A DNA stretch of 64,000 nt from Flammeovirga sp. SJP92 (lineage in GTDB: Bacteria; Bacteroidota; Bacteroidia; Cytophagales; Flammeovirgaceae), in the NCBI RefSeq assembly GCF_001583495.1, contig NZ_LQAQ01000123.1, forward strand, positions 1-64,000. The letters run 5' to 3'. The position numbers and the translations under genes were made by a program. Under the pieces are notes generated by a model. That model made no database searches. It saw only the letters and a program-made list of their open reading frames with translations, and was not told where the DNA came from. Positions 19,219-27,235 of this stretch are shown here, one piece after another (the first letter of the stretch is position 1; every line of letters begins with the position of its first letter).

Positions 19219-19290
19219 GGTCCATATGAATAGAGAAATTTATGTACGATCCTTTGAGAAGTTAGGGGTTATTTTTCTAGCTTACTCGAC
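19219..19290 (+). ncRNA. Group II intron domain V/VI remnant, copy 1 (degenerate)
   Basis: A 34-nt domain V-like stretch (GGTCCATATGAATAGAGAAA to GTACGATCC) is followed by a domain VI-like hairpin ending CTTACTCGAC. It aligns with the better-preserved copy at 27588-27661, but the lower stem of domain V has lost pairing. It lies on the strand opposite to, and just beyond the stop codon of, the protease gene at 19301. The rest of an intron and a reverse transcriptase gene are absent. It is probably a dead 3' end. Confidence 0.6.
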
Positions 19291-19300
19291 TAATCCCTTT

Positions 19301-20602
19301 TTATTTGAAGTGAATAATCTGAATTCTATAAGGTATATCACTATCCACCCTATTTAGAAAGCGTACTTCTTTTTCATATTCTGAAATGAATTTCATCATT
19401 TCCATCCTTTGAATTTTTCCTGTCTCAGGATCAATAAATTCAAAAATTGATATATCTCCACTATTGTCGCCATAAATTCCCACTAACAATTTAGCATGAG
19501 AGCTGAGACCGTCACCCGAAATTATCCATAAAGGTCCGGTTTCTTTTAACCAATTTATATAGGATTCAAGAGTGTAACTAGCGGGAGGTTCAAAATTTAA
19601 ATTTGTTTGTAATAGAAAATCCTTAACGGCTTTTGCTGGCAATCCGGTATCATCATAATAATAAGATTTCCATGGTTCTCCTAGATTATCCAATACATCT
19701 TCTATCTTGTAGTTTTTCTGTTCCTTCCATGATAACATCATAGTATATGTGGCAATCCAACAGCTCATAGCAGAGGGTTGTTTTATTGGACTAACAGAGT
19801 GACTTACTTTTTCATACTCAACTTTATAGGCTTTATTTATTTGAGTCAATCTTGGTCTATTTTTAGAGCCAATAGAAGGCAACTCATTAGGTTTTAAATT
19901 ACCTAATGCTATATCATCATCTACTCCCCAAAATAGGTTTTTACCTATTATTATATTTTTTTCTTTTATAGATGATCCTCCCGTTAATTCTAATGCCAAA
20001 TTTTTCATTAAGTTAAGAGTGTCACTTTGAGAAAGTCTATCTTCGAAGTCAACTATATATTCAGCATCTGCTTGAATAACTCTTTTTATCATAGTAACCC
20101 TTTTTCCTGAAGCTAGACGCTTATTAATTGCTTGTGTACAGTAGGGTGACCTATATTTAATATTTTTAAATACAGCATCATCTGGAAGTTCCAATATTTT
20201 TACATTAGAAAGTTTTAGTGTTATTTTTTTTACTATGCTTGACTTTGATTCTGATGTAAATTTATTCATGAAAGACAAGTCAAGGCTAAAGTCACCTTCG
20301 AGTTGACTGAATAAATTTATATCTGCTGAGGGTGATTTAATAAAATAATTTCTTATTGAGTCTCCTAAAGCATTTTCACAAGGACAAATTATTTTTAATA
20401 CTCCTTTTTTACCTTCTTCAACTAAAGCAATTGTTCCCGGTGCAATCAAATTATTTGGAGGACTAGTTTGAGAAAAATCACTCTCTTCCAATATATAAGA
20501 TAATGAGGTATTATCGCTAAAATAGATTTTACAAACTATAGTACTCATTATCAAAAATACGATAACAGCTACAATTTTAATTATTAATTTATTTCTTCTC
20601 AT
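19301..20602 (-). CDS. Papain-like cysteine protease (C39/C70-type), membrane-anchored
   Basis: A 433-residue protein with an N-terminal hydrophobic anchor (about 8-28) and an extracytoplasmic body. The C-terminal half from about residue 272 carries a papain-like triad: Cys281 in SAMSCWIA, His369 in SSHAKLL and Asp391 in FIDPETG, typical of the C39-like/C70 (AvrRpt2-like) peptidase group. The N-terminal half has no known domain. The gene opens a run of minus-strand genes; 15 bases before its start is a copy of the short palindrome shared with other genes of the array. It may be a secreted protease or a toxin-type effector; the latter is inferred only from the neighbouring immunity-like genes. 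Confidence 0.75.
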   Translation of the reverse strand: MRRNKLIIKIVAVIVFLIMSTIVCKIYFSDNTSLSYILEESDFSQTSPPNNLIAPGTIALVEEGKKGVLKIICPCENALGDSIRNYFIKSPSADINLFSQLEGDFSLDLSFMNKFTSESKSSIVKKITLKLSNVKILELPDDAVFKNIKYRSPYCTQAINKRLASGKRVTMIKRVIQADAEYIVDFEDRLSQSDTLNLMKNLALELTGGSSIKEKNIIIGKNLFWGVDDDIALGNLKPNELPSIGSKNRPRLTQINKAYKVEYEKVSHSVSPIKQPSAMSCWIATYTMMLSWKEQKNYKIEDVLDNLGEPWKSYYYDDTGLPAKAVKDFLLQTNLNFEPPASYTLESYINWLKETGPLWIISGDGLSSHAKLLVGIYGDNSGDISIFEFIDPETGKIQRMEMMKFISEYEKEVRFLNRVDSDIPYRIQIIHFK

Positions 20603-20614
20603 TTAGTTTATTGT

Positions 20615-20860
20615 ATGTAACATTGAATAAATGCAATAACGTTTATCTTTTAAAATTGAATAGATATACACGATATGGTATATATCCATTAGTGAAAAAT
20701 ATTCTCAACTCCCTATAAAAGAATTAGTTTGTTATTAGATTGTTGAATGCTTTTCTACAATTTATAGATTATTGTATTACAAAACAAGAAGGGATTTCTT
20801 CAAAAGACTAGGCCAATGTTTTAAAAGATAATTTTCAAAATCAATTTGTGAGCAAGCTGT
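20615..20860 (-). repeat. Flanking direct repeat, left copy
   Basis: About 245 bp beginning with TAACATTGAATAAA and containing TATATCCATTAGTGAAAAAT, TTAGATTGTTGAA and TGTATTACAAAACAAGAA, closely matching 28237-28470. The two copies bound the small-gene array. With the double-hairpin element at 20943 this accounts for most of the gap 20603-21203; no gene is seen there. Confidence 0.65.
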
Positions 20861-20942
20861 AGAGATAACTCTTTTAGTTTCAGTATCCGCATCCTAGTGT
20901 TTTAAGGTTGAAAGGGGGGACTTTCTACAATTTGACTCTTCT

Positions 20943-21101
20943 GTTCTTAGTGTTAAGCCGTCAGGCGTTACTAAGAACTTTCAAATTGTTAAAGTCTTTG
21001 ACTTATAACCCGACACATTGTATTACAATATTATTGTTATAAGTTGCAAACTTAAACAATAATAGGGTTCGTAGTAACGCCTATCGGCTTGATACTACGA
21101 A
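20943..21101 (+). repeat. 159-bp double-hairpin repeat, copy 1
   Basis: The left hairpin has arms GTTCTTAGT and ACTAAGAAC around GCC-gtca-GGC. An AAGTC/GACTT inner hairpin follows. The right hairpin has TTCGTAGT and ACTACGAA around GCC-tatc-GGC. The right half is an inverted, diverged copy of the left half. Identity with copy 2 extends leftward to about 20892 (TCCTAGTG). Confidence 0.85.
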
Positions 21102-21203
21102 TAGTGCAGGTGCAGTTACGAAGTTGCTTTAAAAATTTGTTTGTATCCTTAATTGGATGGTAGCTATCTCGTGCCGATTTCATTTATTGGCGGTGTGGTC
21201 TAT

Positions 21204-21599
21204 TCAATTAGCTACTTTTTTAATTACATATTTATGTTTAAATCCATTTAGCCAACTCCACTTTGACCGAATAGACTTATCTTTTTTTCTTATTATTCTT
21301 CGATTTTTTTCATCTAGCCGATATAAAAATTCATTCTCGATCTCATATATTTCGACTTTTTGTGGTTGTGATACAACATCATATGATAGTATTAAAGAAT
21401 CATTTATGATTTGGTATTGTCCATATTCACTCCAAGATAAATCATATTCAGATGTCCATTTAAAAGTACTATCTGAATACAATTCTATTGATTCGTAAAT
21501 AATTAAATTATTGATAGTACCAATGTATTTTACTGTATCTTGTGAGTATGTATGAGTTGAATGAATTAGTAAAATAAAAAATGAGAGACACCTTTTCAT
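21204..21599 (-). CDS. Small secreted hypothetical protein
   Basis: A 131-residue protein with a signal peptide (MKRCLSFFILLIHSTHTYSQ) and a beta-rich mature part containing 'YSDSTFKWTSEYDLSWSEYGQYQIINDSLIL', a lipocalin-like strand pattern. Its ATG overlaps the stop codon of the upstream 172-residue gene by 4 bases, showing translational coupling. Function unknown. Confidence 0.6.
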   Translation of the reverse strand: MKRCLSFFILLIHSTHTYSQDTVKYIGTINNLIIYESIELYSDSTFKWTSEYDLSWSEYGQYQIINDSLILSYDVVSQPQKVEIYEIENEFLYRLDEKNRRIIRKKDKSIRSKWSWLNGFKHKYVIKKVAN

Positions 21600-22114
21600 G
21601 ATCTTTGTAATACATTTTTAATTAATTTTTTCTCATAGCTACTATCAAATCCAATATATGTAATATCGTCGATTACTATTTCTATGTCATCCAGCCATTC
21701 TGAAGACTCACTTAATAACTTTAACGTTACCTTTTTATCAGATATATTTTTAATTTTCCCAACATAATACGAATCATTATCGTCTGATGTAAAAATAGCT
21801 ATCAATTCCTTTTCTTTTAGTTTAACTAAACAATCTTGGAATGAATTCATTTCACCCAGAGGTAATTTATTGAGGAAATCTTTGTAGTTATTATTCTTAA
21901 TATCGCTAAGTTCCTCATTATCCCAATACCGATACTTCTCTATTTCTTGACTTCTCAAAATAGCGTATCCATCATATTCTTTTTTCTCATCATTAAAACA
22001 TATAAAAATGAAGACTTCGCTATTTTCTTTTAAACAAATCCCTGAATAAACTTCATCGCGATTTGGCTCTAAGTCTACATGAATCGGAATTCTATTTTCT
22101 ATTGCATTTTCCAT
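21596..22114 (-). CDS. Hypothetical cytosolic protein
   Basis: A 172-residue acidic protein without signal peptide. It starts with a beta-rich half ('YSGICLKENSEVFIFICFNDEKKEYDGYAILRSQEIEKYRYWDNEEL') and ends with a similar strand-rich half. The layout is like small immunity-type proteins, but no family is recognised. It is coupled by a 4-base overlap to the secreted protein at 21204, and lies 73 bases after the DUF2750-like gene. Confidence 0.6.
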   Translation of the reverse strand: MENAIENRIPIHVDLEPNRDEVYSGICLKENSEVFIFICFNDEKKEYDGYAILRSQEIEKYRYWDNEELSDIKNNNYKDFLNKLPLGEMNSFQDCLVKLKEKELIAIFTSDDNDSYYVGKIKNISDKKVTLKLLSESSEWLDDIEIVIDDITYIGFDSSYEKKLIKNVLQRS

Positions 22115-22187
22115 AAACTTATTTTCGACTATTAATTAATCTTGTTATCAAAGTGAGCAAATTCAATGTTTAACTCTGCCTAGCTTT

Positions 22188-22571
22188 TCATTGTTCGTAC
22201 TGATTTAATTCTAATATTAAATGATTTTTCATATCCAATGCAGAAACATGAACTGTATTAAAATCAGAATTCGGGAAACCTGCTAATTCAATTTTATCTT
22301 TTTCTAGTTCATCTAACCAATCCATAAAATCATAAATATCGTATTCAATCACTTTGCAATTTTTCCAAGTGTCAGTCAAGAATAATTCAGCAAACTCCTT
22401 TTCAGGCCATACAGGTAAAACACTAATACCATTAGAGCCAATCATAACATATTCTTCATCATTGTCTGCGATGAGATAGATTGTTTCAAAATCAGCAATT
22501 TTTCTTAACAAGTAGCCATATCTCTCTTTTGAATCGAGAGCAAAGACGTTTTTTATTTTCTGCTCGTTCAT
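22188..22571 (-). CDS. DUF2750-like protein
   Basis: A 127-residue cytosolic protein. The pattern 'RYGYLLRKIADFETIYLIADNDEEYVMI', then 'LPVWPEKEFAELF', then 'FMDWLDELEKDKIELAGFPN' fits the DUF2750 family, a small protein of unknown function often found among immunity-type genes. It leads a three-gene minus-strand group. Assignment is from the motif order and fairly secure; the role is not. Confidence 0.65.
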   Translation of the reverse strand: MNEQKIKNVFALDSKERYGYLLRKIADFETIYLIADNDEEYVMIGSNGISVLPVWPEKEFAELFLTDTWKNCKVIEYDIYDFMDWLDELEKDKIELAGFPNSDFNTVHVSALDMKNHLILELNQYEQ

Positions 22572-22674
22572 ATAATTTTTGTATTCGTAATTCCTAAACT
22601 ACATGAAAGAGAGCGTTACCCAATACACCGAGTTTAGATTTTAATGTAATAGTATTTTAAAAATTCAGTCTAAC

Positions 22675-22761
22675 TTATTCGACTAAAATTATCTCCTTAG
22701 ATGCTACAAAAGTTGTGTCATATTGCCAATCTAAATTATTGTCAATAAAACTTGAAGTTAT
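22675..22761 (-). pseudogene. C-terminal gene remnant
   Basis: On the minus strand an open frame of 28 codons encodes EITSSFIDNN, LDWQYDTTFV and ASKEIILVE before TAA at 22675-22677. It has the composition of a real protein C-terminus. A stop codon and the edge of the repeat at about 22763 cut it off on the 5' side. The stop lies inside TTATTCGACTAA, which resembles the group II intron 3' end found next to other genes of the array. It is probably the tail of a gene destroyed by the repeat. Confidence 0.4.
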
Positions 22762-22815
22762 CTCCTAGTGTTTTTAAGGTTGAAAGGAGAGGACTTTCTA
22801 CAGTTTGACTCTTCT

Positions 22816-22974
22816 GTTCTTGGTATTAAGCCGTTAGGCGTCACTAAGAACTTTTAAATTGTTAAAGTCTTTGACTTATAACCCGACACATTGTATTACA
22901 ATATTATTGTTATAAGTTTGAAACTTAAACAATAATAGGGTTCGTAGTAACGCCTATCGGCTTGATACTACGAA
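22816..22974 (+). repeat. 159-bp double-hairpin repeat, copy 2
   Basis: Same element as 20943-21101. The left arm here is GTTCTTGGT, pairing with ACTAAGAAC through a G-T pair, and the inner hairpin AAGTTTgAAACTT is perfect. Identity with copy 1 continues upstream to about 22763. It lies in the gap 22572-23157, which otherwise holds the gene remnant at 22675 and AT-rich DNA. Confidence 0.85.
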
Positions 22975-23157
22975 TAGTGTAGGGTATAAAAATAATCTCT
23001 TTTTCAATTTCTAAAAGTTTAATTCTAGCTAAGAAGTCTTTTATTTTTTTCAATTTGTGGCGGGTATATTTACACACAACTATTCATCAATTTTACCAAT
23101 ATCACTATGCTTTTTAGGCTTTGTTTTAGTTTATTATCAGCTATCAATTATATATTT

Positions 23158-23505
23158 TTATAATTGTATTTTCTTCTGCCAAATTTTTCTGACTATTAAA
23201 TATATTAAGGCATAAATAATATTTAGTATTGCAAAATGTCTTTCTAAGAAAAAATCAGACTTCAACATACCCACTAATAACAACATAATACTAAGACATA
23301 ATGGAGTATATTTCAAAATATCATTCTTATTTAACGTGAAAGAATAAATAAAAGCATTCCATATTAATGTTAGCCAAAATATTGATAAAGTTCCAAGAAG
23401 CCCATTTACATCTTTAGAATAAAATTGTGTGTGAAGGATAGGGTTTATTATACCTAGTAAAGGAACATATAGAAAAAATAATATTAATCTTTTATCAAAG
23501 CTCAT
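23158..23505 (-). CDS. Small integral membrane protein
   Basis: A 115-residue very hydrophobic protein with about four membrane helices (about 8-24, 34-55, 64-82 and 88-105) and a basic C-terminus (RKIWQKKIQL). A family is not recognised. It stands alone between two double-hairpin repeats. An inverted repeat arm (23522-23559) lies just upstream of its start. Confidence 0.55.
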   Translation of the reverse strand: MSFDKRLILFFLYVPLLGIINPILHTQFYSKDVNGLLGTLSIFWLTLIWNAFIYSFTLNKNDILKYTPLCLSIMLLLVGMLKSDFFLERHFAILNIIYALIYLIVRKIWQKKIQL

Positions 23506-23521
23506 GTATATTTTTTATAAT

Positions 23522-23906
23522 AATTGTTGAAAATAATACGCTCTACTTCATAATGAAATTACCACTGTAGTATGACAGATTTGCTGGATTACGAGCAAGG
23601 CAACATCGTACGAGACATGCAGTTTTAGCTTTTATGTGTGTACCCAATATAGACAACCTGTTCTTGGTGTTAAGCCGTCAGGCGCCACTAAGAACTTTCA
23701 AATTGTTAAAGTCTTTGACTTATAACCTGACACATTGTATTACAATATTATTGTTATAAGTTGCAAACTTAAACAATAATAGGGTTCGTAGTAACGCCTA
23801 TCGGCTTGATACTACAAACAGTGTAGGAACAGTGTGGGGTTAAATTGATATTCGGTGCCGTATTTTTAATTTTATTATGAAGTAGAGCGTATTATTTTCA
23901 ACAATA
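23522..23906. repeat. 38-bp inverted repeat pair
   Basis: 23522-23559 (ATTGTTGAAAATAATACGCT and onward) is the reverse complement of 23869-23906, with perhaps one mismatch. The arms flank one copy of the double-hairpin repeat and could be ends of a mobile segment or the product of an inversion. Confidence 0.65.
23660..23818 (+). repeat. 159-bp double-hairpin repeat, copy 3
   Basis: Left hairpin GTTCTTGGT with loop GCC-gtca-GGC, right hairpin TTCGTAGT/ACTACAAA. It lies within the first unit of the 257-bp-period duplication. Confidence 0.85.
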
Positions 23907-23916
23907 TAGACAACCT

Positions 23917-24075
23917 GTTCTTGGTGTTAAGCCGTCAGGCGCCACTAAGAACTTTCAAATTGTTAAAGTCTTTGACTTATAACCTGACACATTGTATTAC
24001 AATATTATTGTTATAAGTTGCAAACTTAAACAATAATAGGGTTCGTAGTAACGCCTATCGGCTTGATACTACAAA
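23917..24075 (+). repeat. 159-bp double-hairpin repeat, copy 4
   Basis: Appears identical to copy 3, 257 bp away, and lies just downstream (in minus-strand terms) of the gene at 24133. Confidence 0.85.
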
Positions 24076-24132
24076 CAGTGTAGGAACAGTGTGGGGTTAA
24101 ATTGATATTCGGTGCCGTATTTTTAATTTTAT

Positions 24133-24525
24133 TTACCATTCTCGCCATAAATCTGCAATTCCATCCCCTTCTGCATAGTCATCTGTATTTAATCCTGTTG
24201 CATTGCATATTTCATCAATTAATTCACATAAATCTTCTCTTTCACCCGTTTCAATCAAACAATCTCCAGTTTCCTCATTTAGATTATTAAGTGAAATTAT
24301 AGCTGTTTCGAAAGCTTTTTCCTTATCTTTTTTATTTCCTACCTCACCAATCTGAATCAATTTATCTATTAATTCTTCAAATATTTTTTGAGCAGTGGCA
24401 CAGTTTTCTTCTGTGTATTGTTCCATTCCATCTAAATCTTCTTCTTCGTTAGGATAGAAGTAACCTCTCCATTTTTCAAAAGGGTAGAGATCTTTAGTTT
24501 TTATCAATTTTTCTGTATAAGTCAT
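24133..24525 (-). CDS. Acidic hypothetical protein
   Basis: A 130-residue, strongly acidic, mainly helical cytosolic protein ('YTEENCATAQKIFEELIDKLIQIGEVGNKKDKEKAFETAIISLNNL'). The end GDGIADLWREW lies directly at the repeat border, so the last residues are next to duplicated DNA. The size and acidity fit an immunity-type protein, but no family is recognised. Confidence 0.6.
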   Translation of the reverse strand: MTYTEKLIKTKDLYPFEKWRGYFYPNEEEDLDGMEQYTEENCATAQKIFEELIDKLIQIGEVGNKKDKEKAFETAIISLNNLNEETGDCLIETGEREDLCELIDEICNATGLNTDDYAEGDGIADLWREW

Positions 24526-24659
24526 TTATTAGAAGTTTAATTTCACTTATTTGTATGTTTCTATTTGTTCTTATATATCGAGACTTTAGATTGAATTGAC
24601 AAGTCTAAATATAATCAATTACCGATTATGCCCAATTGTATTTTCTTTGTTATTGCACC

Positions 24660-24690
24660 AAACATTGGATAAACACAAAGGCGTTTATCC
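24660..24690 (-). repeat. Cassette-boundary palindrome, copy 2
   Basis: AACATTGGATAAAC, 8 bases, then GTTTATCC: arms GGATAAAC and GTTTATCC form a hairpin. It is the same as 26961-26992, where it precedes a start codon. It directly adjoins the double-hairpin repeat at 24698. Confidence 0.65.
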
Positions 24691-24697
24691 CTTTTCT

Positions 24698-24856
24698 GTT
24701 CTTGGTGTTAAGCCGTTAGGCGTCACTAAGAACTTTCAAATTGTTAAAGTCTTTGACTTATAACCCGATACATTGTATTACAATATTATTGTTATAAGTT
24801 GCAAACTTAAACAATAATAGGGTTCGTAGTAACGCCTATCGGCTTGATACTACGAA
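24698..24856 (+). repeat. 159-bp double-hairpin repeat, copy 5
   Basis: Intact left (GTTCTTGGT) and right (TTCGTAGT/ACTACGAA) hairpins, followed by CAGTGTATGGGAG. The gap 24526-25005 contains this, the palindrome at 24660 and a small palindrome CCAAATCAATGATTTGG near 24912; no gene is seen. Confidence 0.85.
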
Positions 24857-25005
24857 CAGTGTATGGGAGCGAGTAGTAGAAAATACTGAACTTTCAAATT
24901 AACCCCGAACCAAATCAATGATTTGGTAGTGCTGACAAATGGTAATTCACTTTAGTAAACTACTGAATGTCCTAATTGCTATATAACGTATTAGCATTTC
25001 ATTTT

Positions 25006-25688
25006 TTATTTCAAGTGTTTTACAGAATAATACAATAAAGTCTTTGCTGGTTCTTTTTCTCCTTCATCTCCAAGAAATTGAGGATTAACATAAAACTGTC
25101 CTGTAAATTTAAACCTTAGGTTTTCCATATCATCTGTCAAATCAAATGGACTTGGTAAACTATCATTCGCTGGCTTTATATTCCAAAATAAGCTTAAATC
25201 CTTATCTTTATTAACAGCGTTCGTTGATTCGTAAATTATCTTGTTCTTTTTTGTTATCCATTGAGGACAGGGACATAACCATCCATAATATTCTAATTCA
25301 ACCACTATAGTATCATTTTCAAGTATTTTAGTTGAATTTGTAACCAAGCTTGGCTCTTTTATTTTTAAATTATTGATCGAGTACCCTTTTTTTCCTTATC
25401 AAAAAGCACTTCACAAGAGAACTGGATAGTAGATGTATCAGTATTTTTAATACTTTGGAACCACGATTTTATTTTATGTCCAGTTTCGGTTTTAGTTATG
25501 TGTTGCCTTCGTTCCTCTTTACTTGGAAAGTCTCTATCATACAATTCCCTTTCTTTCATTAATTTCTTTTGGGCAGAATAATAGACAATACAGAGCTCAT
25601 CACAATCTTCCCATTTACCATTCCATTTAAAGTCAGTACAAGAAATTGTTGATATAGTTATTAGTAAAATCAGTGGAATATTTTTCAT
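25006..25688 (-). pseudogene. Lipoprotein gene split by a -1 frameshift at an A7 run
   Basis: The first frame (25365-25688) encodes a signal peptide with lipobox TISC and then 'DFKWNGKWEDCDELCIVYYSAQKK'; it reads on to DKEKKGTRSII and stops. The -1 frame continues from the same place as GYSINNLKIKEP and runs without stop to 25006, giving a composite of about 226 residues. On the coding strand the junction is A-AAA-AAG followed by GGG, phased as in a classic -1 slippery site. It could be a mutation or sequencing error in the homopolymer, or real programmed frameshifting. The only start for the second part alone is a poor TTG. Family not recognised. Confidence 0.6.
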
Positions 25689-25764
25689 ATCATGAATGCT
25701 TACGAGATAGTTTAATTATGTGAGAGGATGTGTCACTCGAATGCGGGTTTCATACAGTATTTTA

Positions 25765-26235
25765 TTAGTTATTATTCTTCACATAGTGCGTTTTTATTTT
25801 CAAATCAGAATTGGGACCTTTTACCGTATATTCATTACTAAATGAAGATTCATTATGTATGATATGTTTTCCATTATGTTTATCAAGTCTACAAATATGT
25901 TCTGTGCTATTAAAATCATTCATATCGTCATTAGGAAATAATGTTTGAAACAATTTACCCTTTGTCACACCATCATCTAGAATAATATCAATACTTTCTT
26001 CCTTTAATCTATAGATGTATTTTCGGTTAAAGTTTATATGTTTTTGACCATTTTGAATTGATAATCTTCCTTTCTCTTCATAATTCAAAGTAGTCAAATC
26101 GTTTAAGTTTTTGTTGAAGAATATTGCTACACCTTCCGCTGTTTCAGTATTGTTATCAATTACATTAAGGATTGTCCTGTTCAGAGTCCAAACTCCTTCT
26201 AAATTCTGAAAAATGTTGTTTAGTTTATTATTCAT
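25765..26235 (-). CDS. DUF6314-like protein
   Basis: A 156-residue cytosolic protein. Motif order fits DUF6314: an N-terminal 'LEGVWTLNRTI', a 'YEEKGRL' strand, 'FNRKYIYRL', 'HICRLDKHNGKHI' and 'YTVKGPNSDLKIKTHY' near the end. The family has a beta-barrel, lipocalin-like pattern and unknown function. The next gene upstream (26266) is 30 bases away on the same strand, so the two may be co-transcribed. Confidence 0.65.
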   Translation of the reverse strand: MNNKLNNIFQNLEGVWTLNRTILNVIDNNTETAEGVAIFFNKNLNDLTTLNYEEKGRLSIQNGQKHINFNRKYIYRLKEESIDIILDDGVTKGKLFQTLFPNDDMNDFNSTEHICRLDKHNGKHIIHNESSFSNEYTVKGPNSDLKIKTHYVKNNN

Positions 26236-26265
26236 AAAAGTACTTCTATTACTGATAATATTTTA

Positions 26266-26943
26266 TTAACATCTTTCTCCAAAATAAAACGCTATGATTT
26301 TCCATTCGTTTCCAATTTTACCAAGAGTTAAAATTTTCATTGCTCGTTGTGACGTATTTTGCTTCAAAATAAAGCCTGATTGATTATTTTCTAATTGAAC
26401 CTTAATCCAAAAATTTCCCTTATCATCTTCTATTGTATCTTCATCAGTTTGATTATAAATACAACAATTACATGAGTAAAAACCAGAATCTACCGTCACT
26501 ATTGTTTTTGATTCCTGTTCCGGTTTTTCTTTTATTTCAGTATTCTTTTCTAGAATAGCTAGTTCCGAATTGATATCAATTTCTCTCAAGTAAGCTGGAC
26601 CTTCGTAAACATCTACAACATTACTAAATTGAACAATTGCACTGTCTAGACTGATATGAACGAATCCATATTGAATTGACTGTCGCAGTATTTCCCAATC
26701 ATTATTTACGGTATCAGAGGTGAAATGAAAATTAAAGAATTCTTCTTTAGTGCAACCAGGATATCCACAAATATCATTACTTTCAAAAATAGTATCGTTC
26801 AATACAGATTTTAAGGAATATATATTTTCTTCAATAGCAATTTCATCCAATTTATAAAGAAATTGAATCAAACTTTCATCGCTTTGAGCATTTACGTTTA
26901 TCCAAATTCCTAAAAGTAGTATAAGAGCTAATATTTTTTTCAT
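26266..26943 (-). CDS. Secreted protein with SH3-like domain
   Basis: A 225-residue protein with signal peptide (to about residue 19). The mature N-terminal half has a helical start and Cys pair CGYPGC. The second half contains 'YSCNCCIYNQTDEDTIEDDKGNFWIKVQLENNQSGFILKQNT', an SH3b-like strand pattern, with Cys-X-Cys-Cys. Seventeen bases before the ATG is a copy of the boundary palindrome. Function unknown. Confidence 0.6.
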   Translation of the reverse strand: MKKILALILLLGIWINVNAQSDESLIQFLYKLDEIAIEENIYSLKSVLNDTIFESNDICGYPGCTKEEFFNFHFTSDTVNNDWEILRQSIQYGFVHISLDSAIVQFSNVVDVYEGPAYLREIDINSELAILEKNTEIKEKPEQESKTIVTVDSGFYSCNCCIYNQTDEDTIEDDKGNFWIKVQLENNQSGFILKQNTSQRAMKILTLGKIGNEWKIIAFYFGERC

Positions 26944-26960
26944 GTTGTCTTATTTGTAGA

Positions 26961-26992
26961 TAACATTGGATAAACACAAAGGCGTTTATCCT
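26961..26992 (-). repeat. Cassette-boundary palindrome, copy 3
   Basis: Arms GGATAAAC and GTTTATCC separated by 8 bases, next to TAACATT. It sits 17 bases upstream of the start codon of the gene at 26943 and 15 bases from the double-hairpin repeat at 27008. Confidence 0.65.
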
Positions 26993-27007
26993 TCAAAATT
27001 CTTTTCT

Positions 27008-27166
27008 GTTCTTGGTGTTAAGCCGTCAGGCGCCACTAAGAACTTTCAAATTGTTAAAGTCTTTGACTTATAACCTGACACATTGTATTACAATATTATT
27101 GTTATAAGTTGCAAACTTAAACAATAATAGGGTTCGTAGTAACGCCTATCGGCTTGATACTACAAA
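27008..27166 (+). repeat. 159-bp double-hairpin repeat, copy 6
   Basis: Intact double-hairpin element; its right end runs directly into the group II intron domain V/VI remnant, without spacer. The junction replaces the 5' strand of domain V. Confidence 0.85.
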
Positions 27167-27235
27167 CAGTGTATGGGGAGATTCACGTACGGTTCTGTGA
27201 GAAGTTAGGGGTGATATTTCCCTAGCTTACCCGAC
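27167..27235 (+). ncRNA. Group II intron domain V/VI remnant, copy 2
   Basis: GTATGGGGAGATTCACGTAC, then GGTTC, gives the loop, bulge and 3' strand of domain V; the 5' strand GAGCC is lost at the junction with the double-hairpin repeat. Domain VI (AAGTTAGGG...CCCTAGCTT) ends at CCGAC. The last bases overlap the 3' end of the gene at 27222. Confidence 0.7.

Larger units (their letters stand above)
23645..24132 (+). repeat. 231-bp direct duplication, period 257
   Basis: 23645-23875 is repeated, apparently without change, at 23902-24132. Each copy contains a whole double-hairpin element plus flanks (AGACAACCTG on the left, GGTGCCGTATTTTTAATTTT on the right). The 26-bp spacer contains the inner part of an inverted repeat arm. 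The identity implies a recent duplication. The gap 23506-24132 holds only these repeats. Confidence 0.85.

Noticed and set aside
24660-24690. Classical attC site
   Set aside because: The arms GGATAAAC/GTTTATCC do not match the RYYYAAC and GTTRRRY core sites; kept only as a possible cassette boundary.
20943-27166. CRISPR array made of the 159-bp repeats
   Set aside because: Repeats are far too long, irregularly spaced by whole genes, and no Cas genes are visible.
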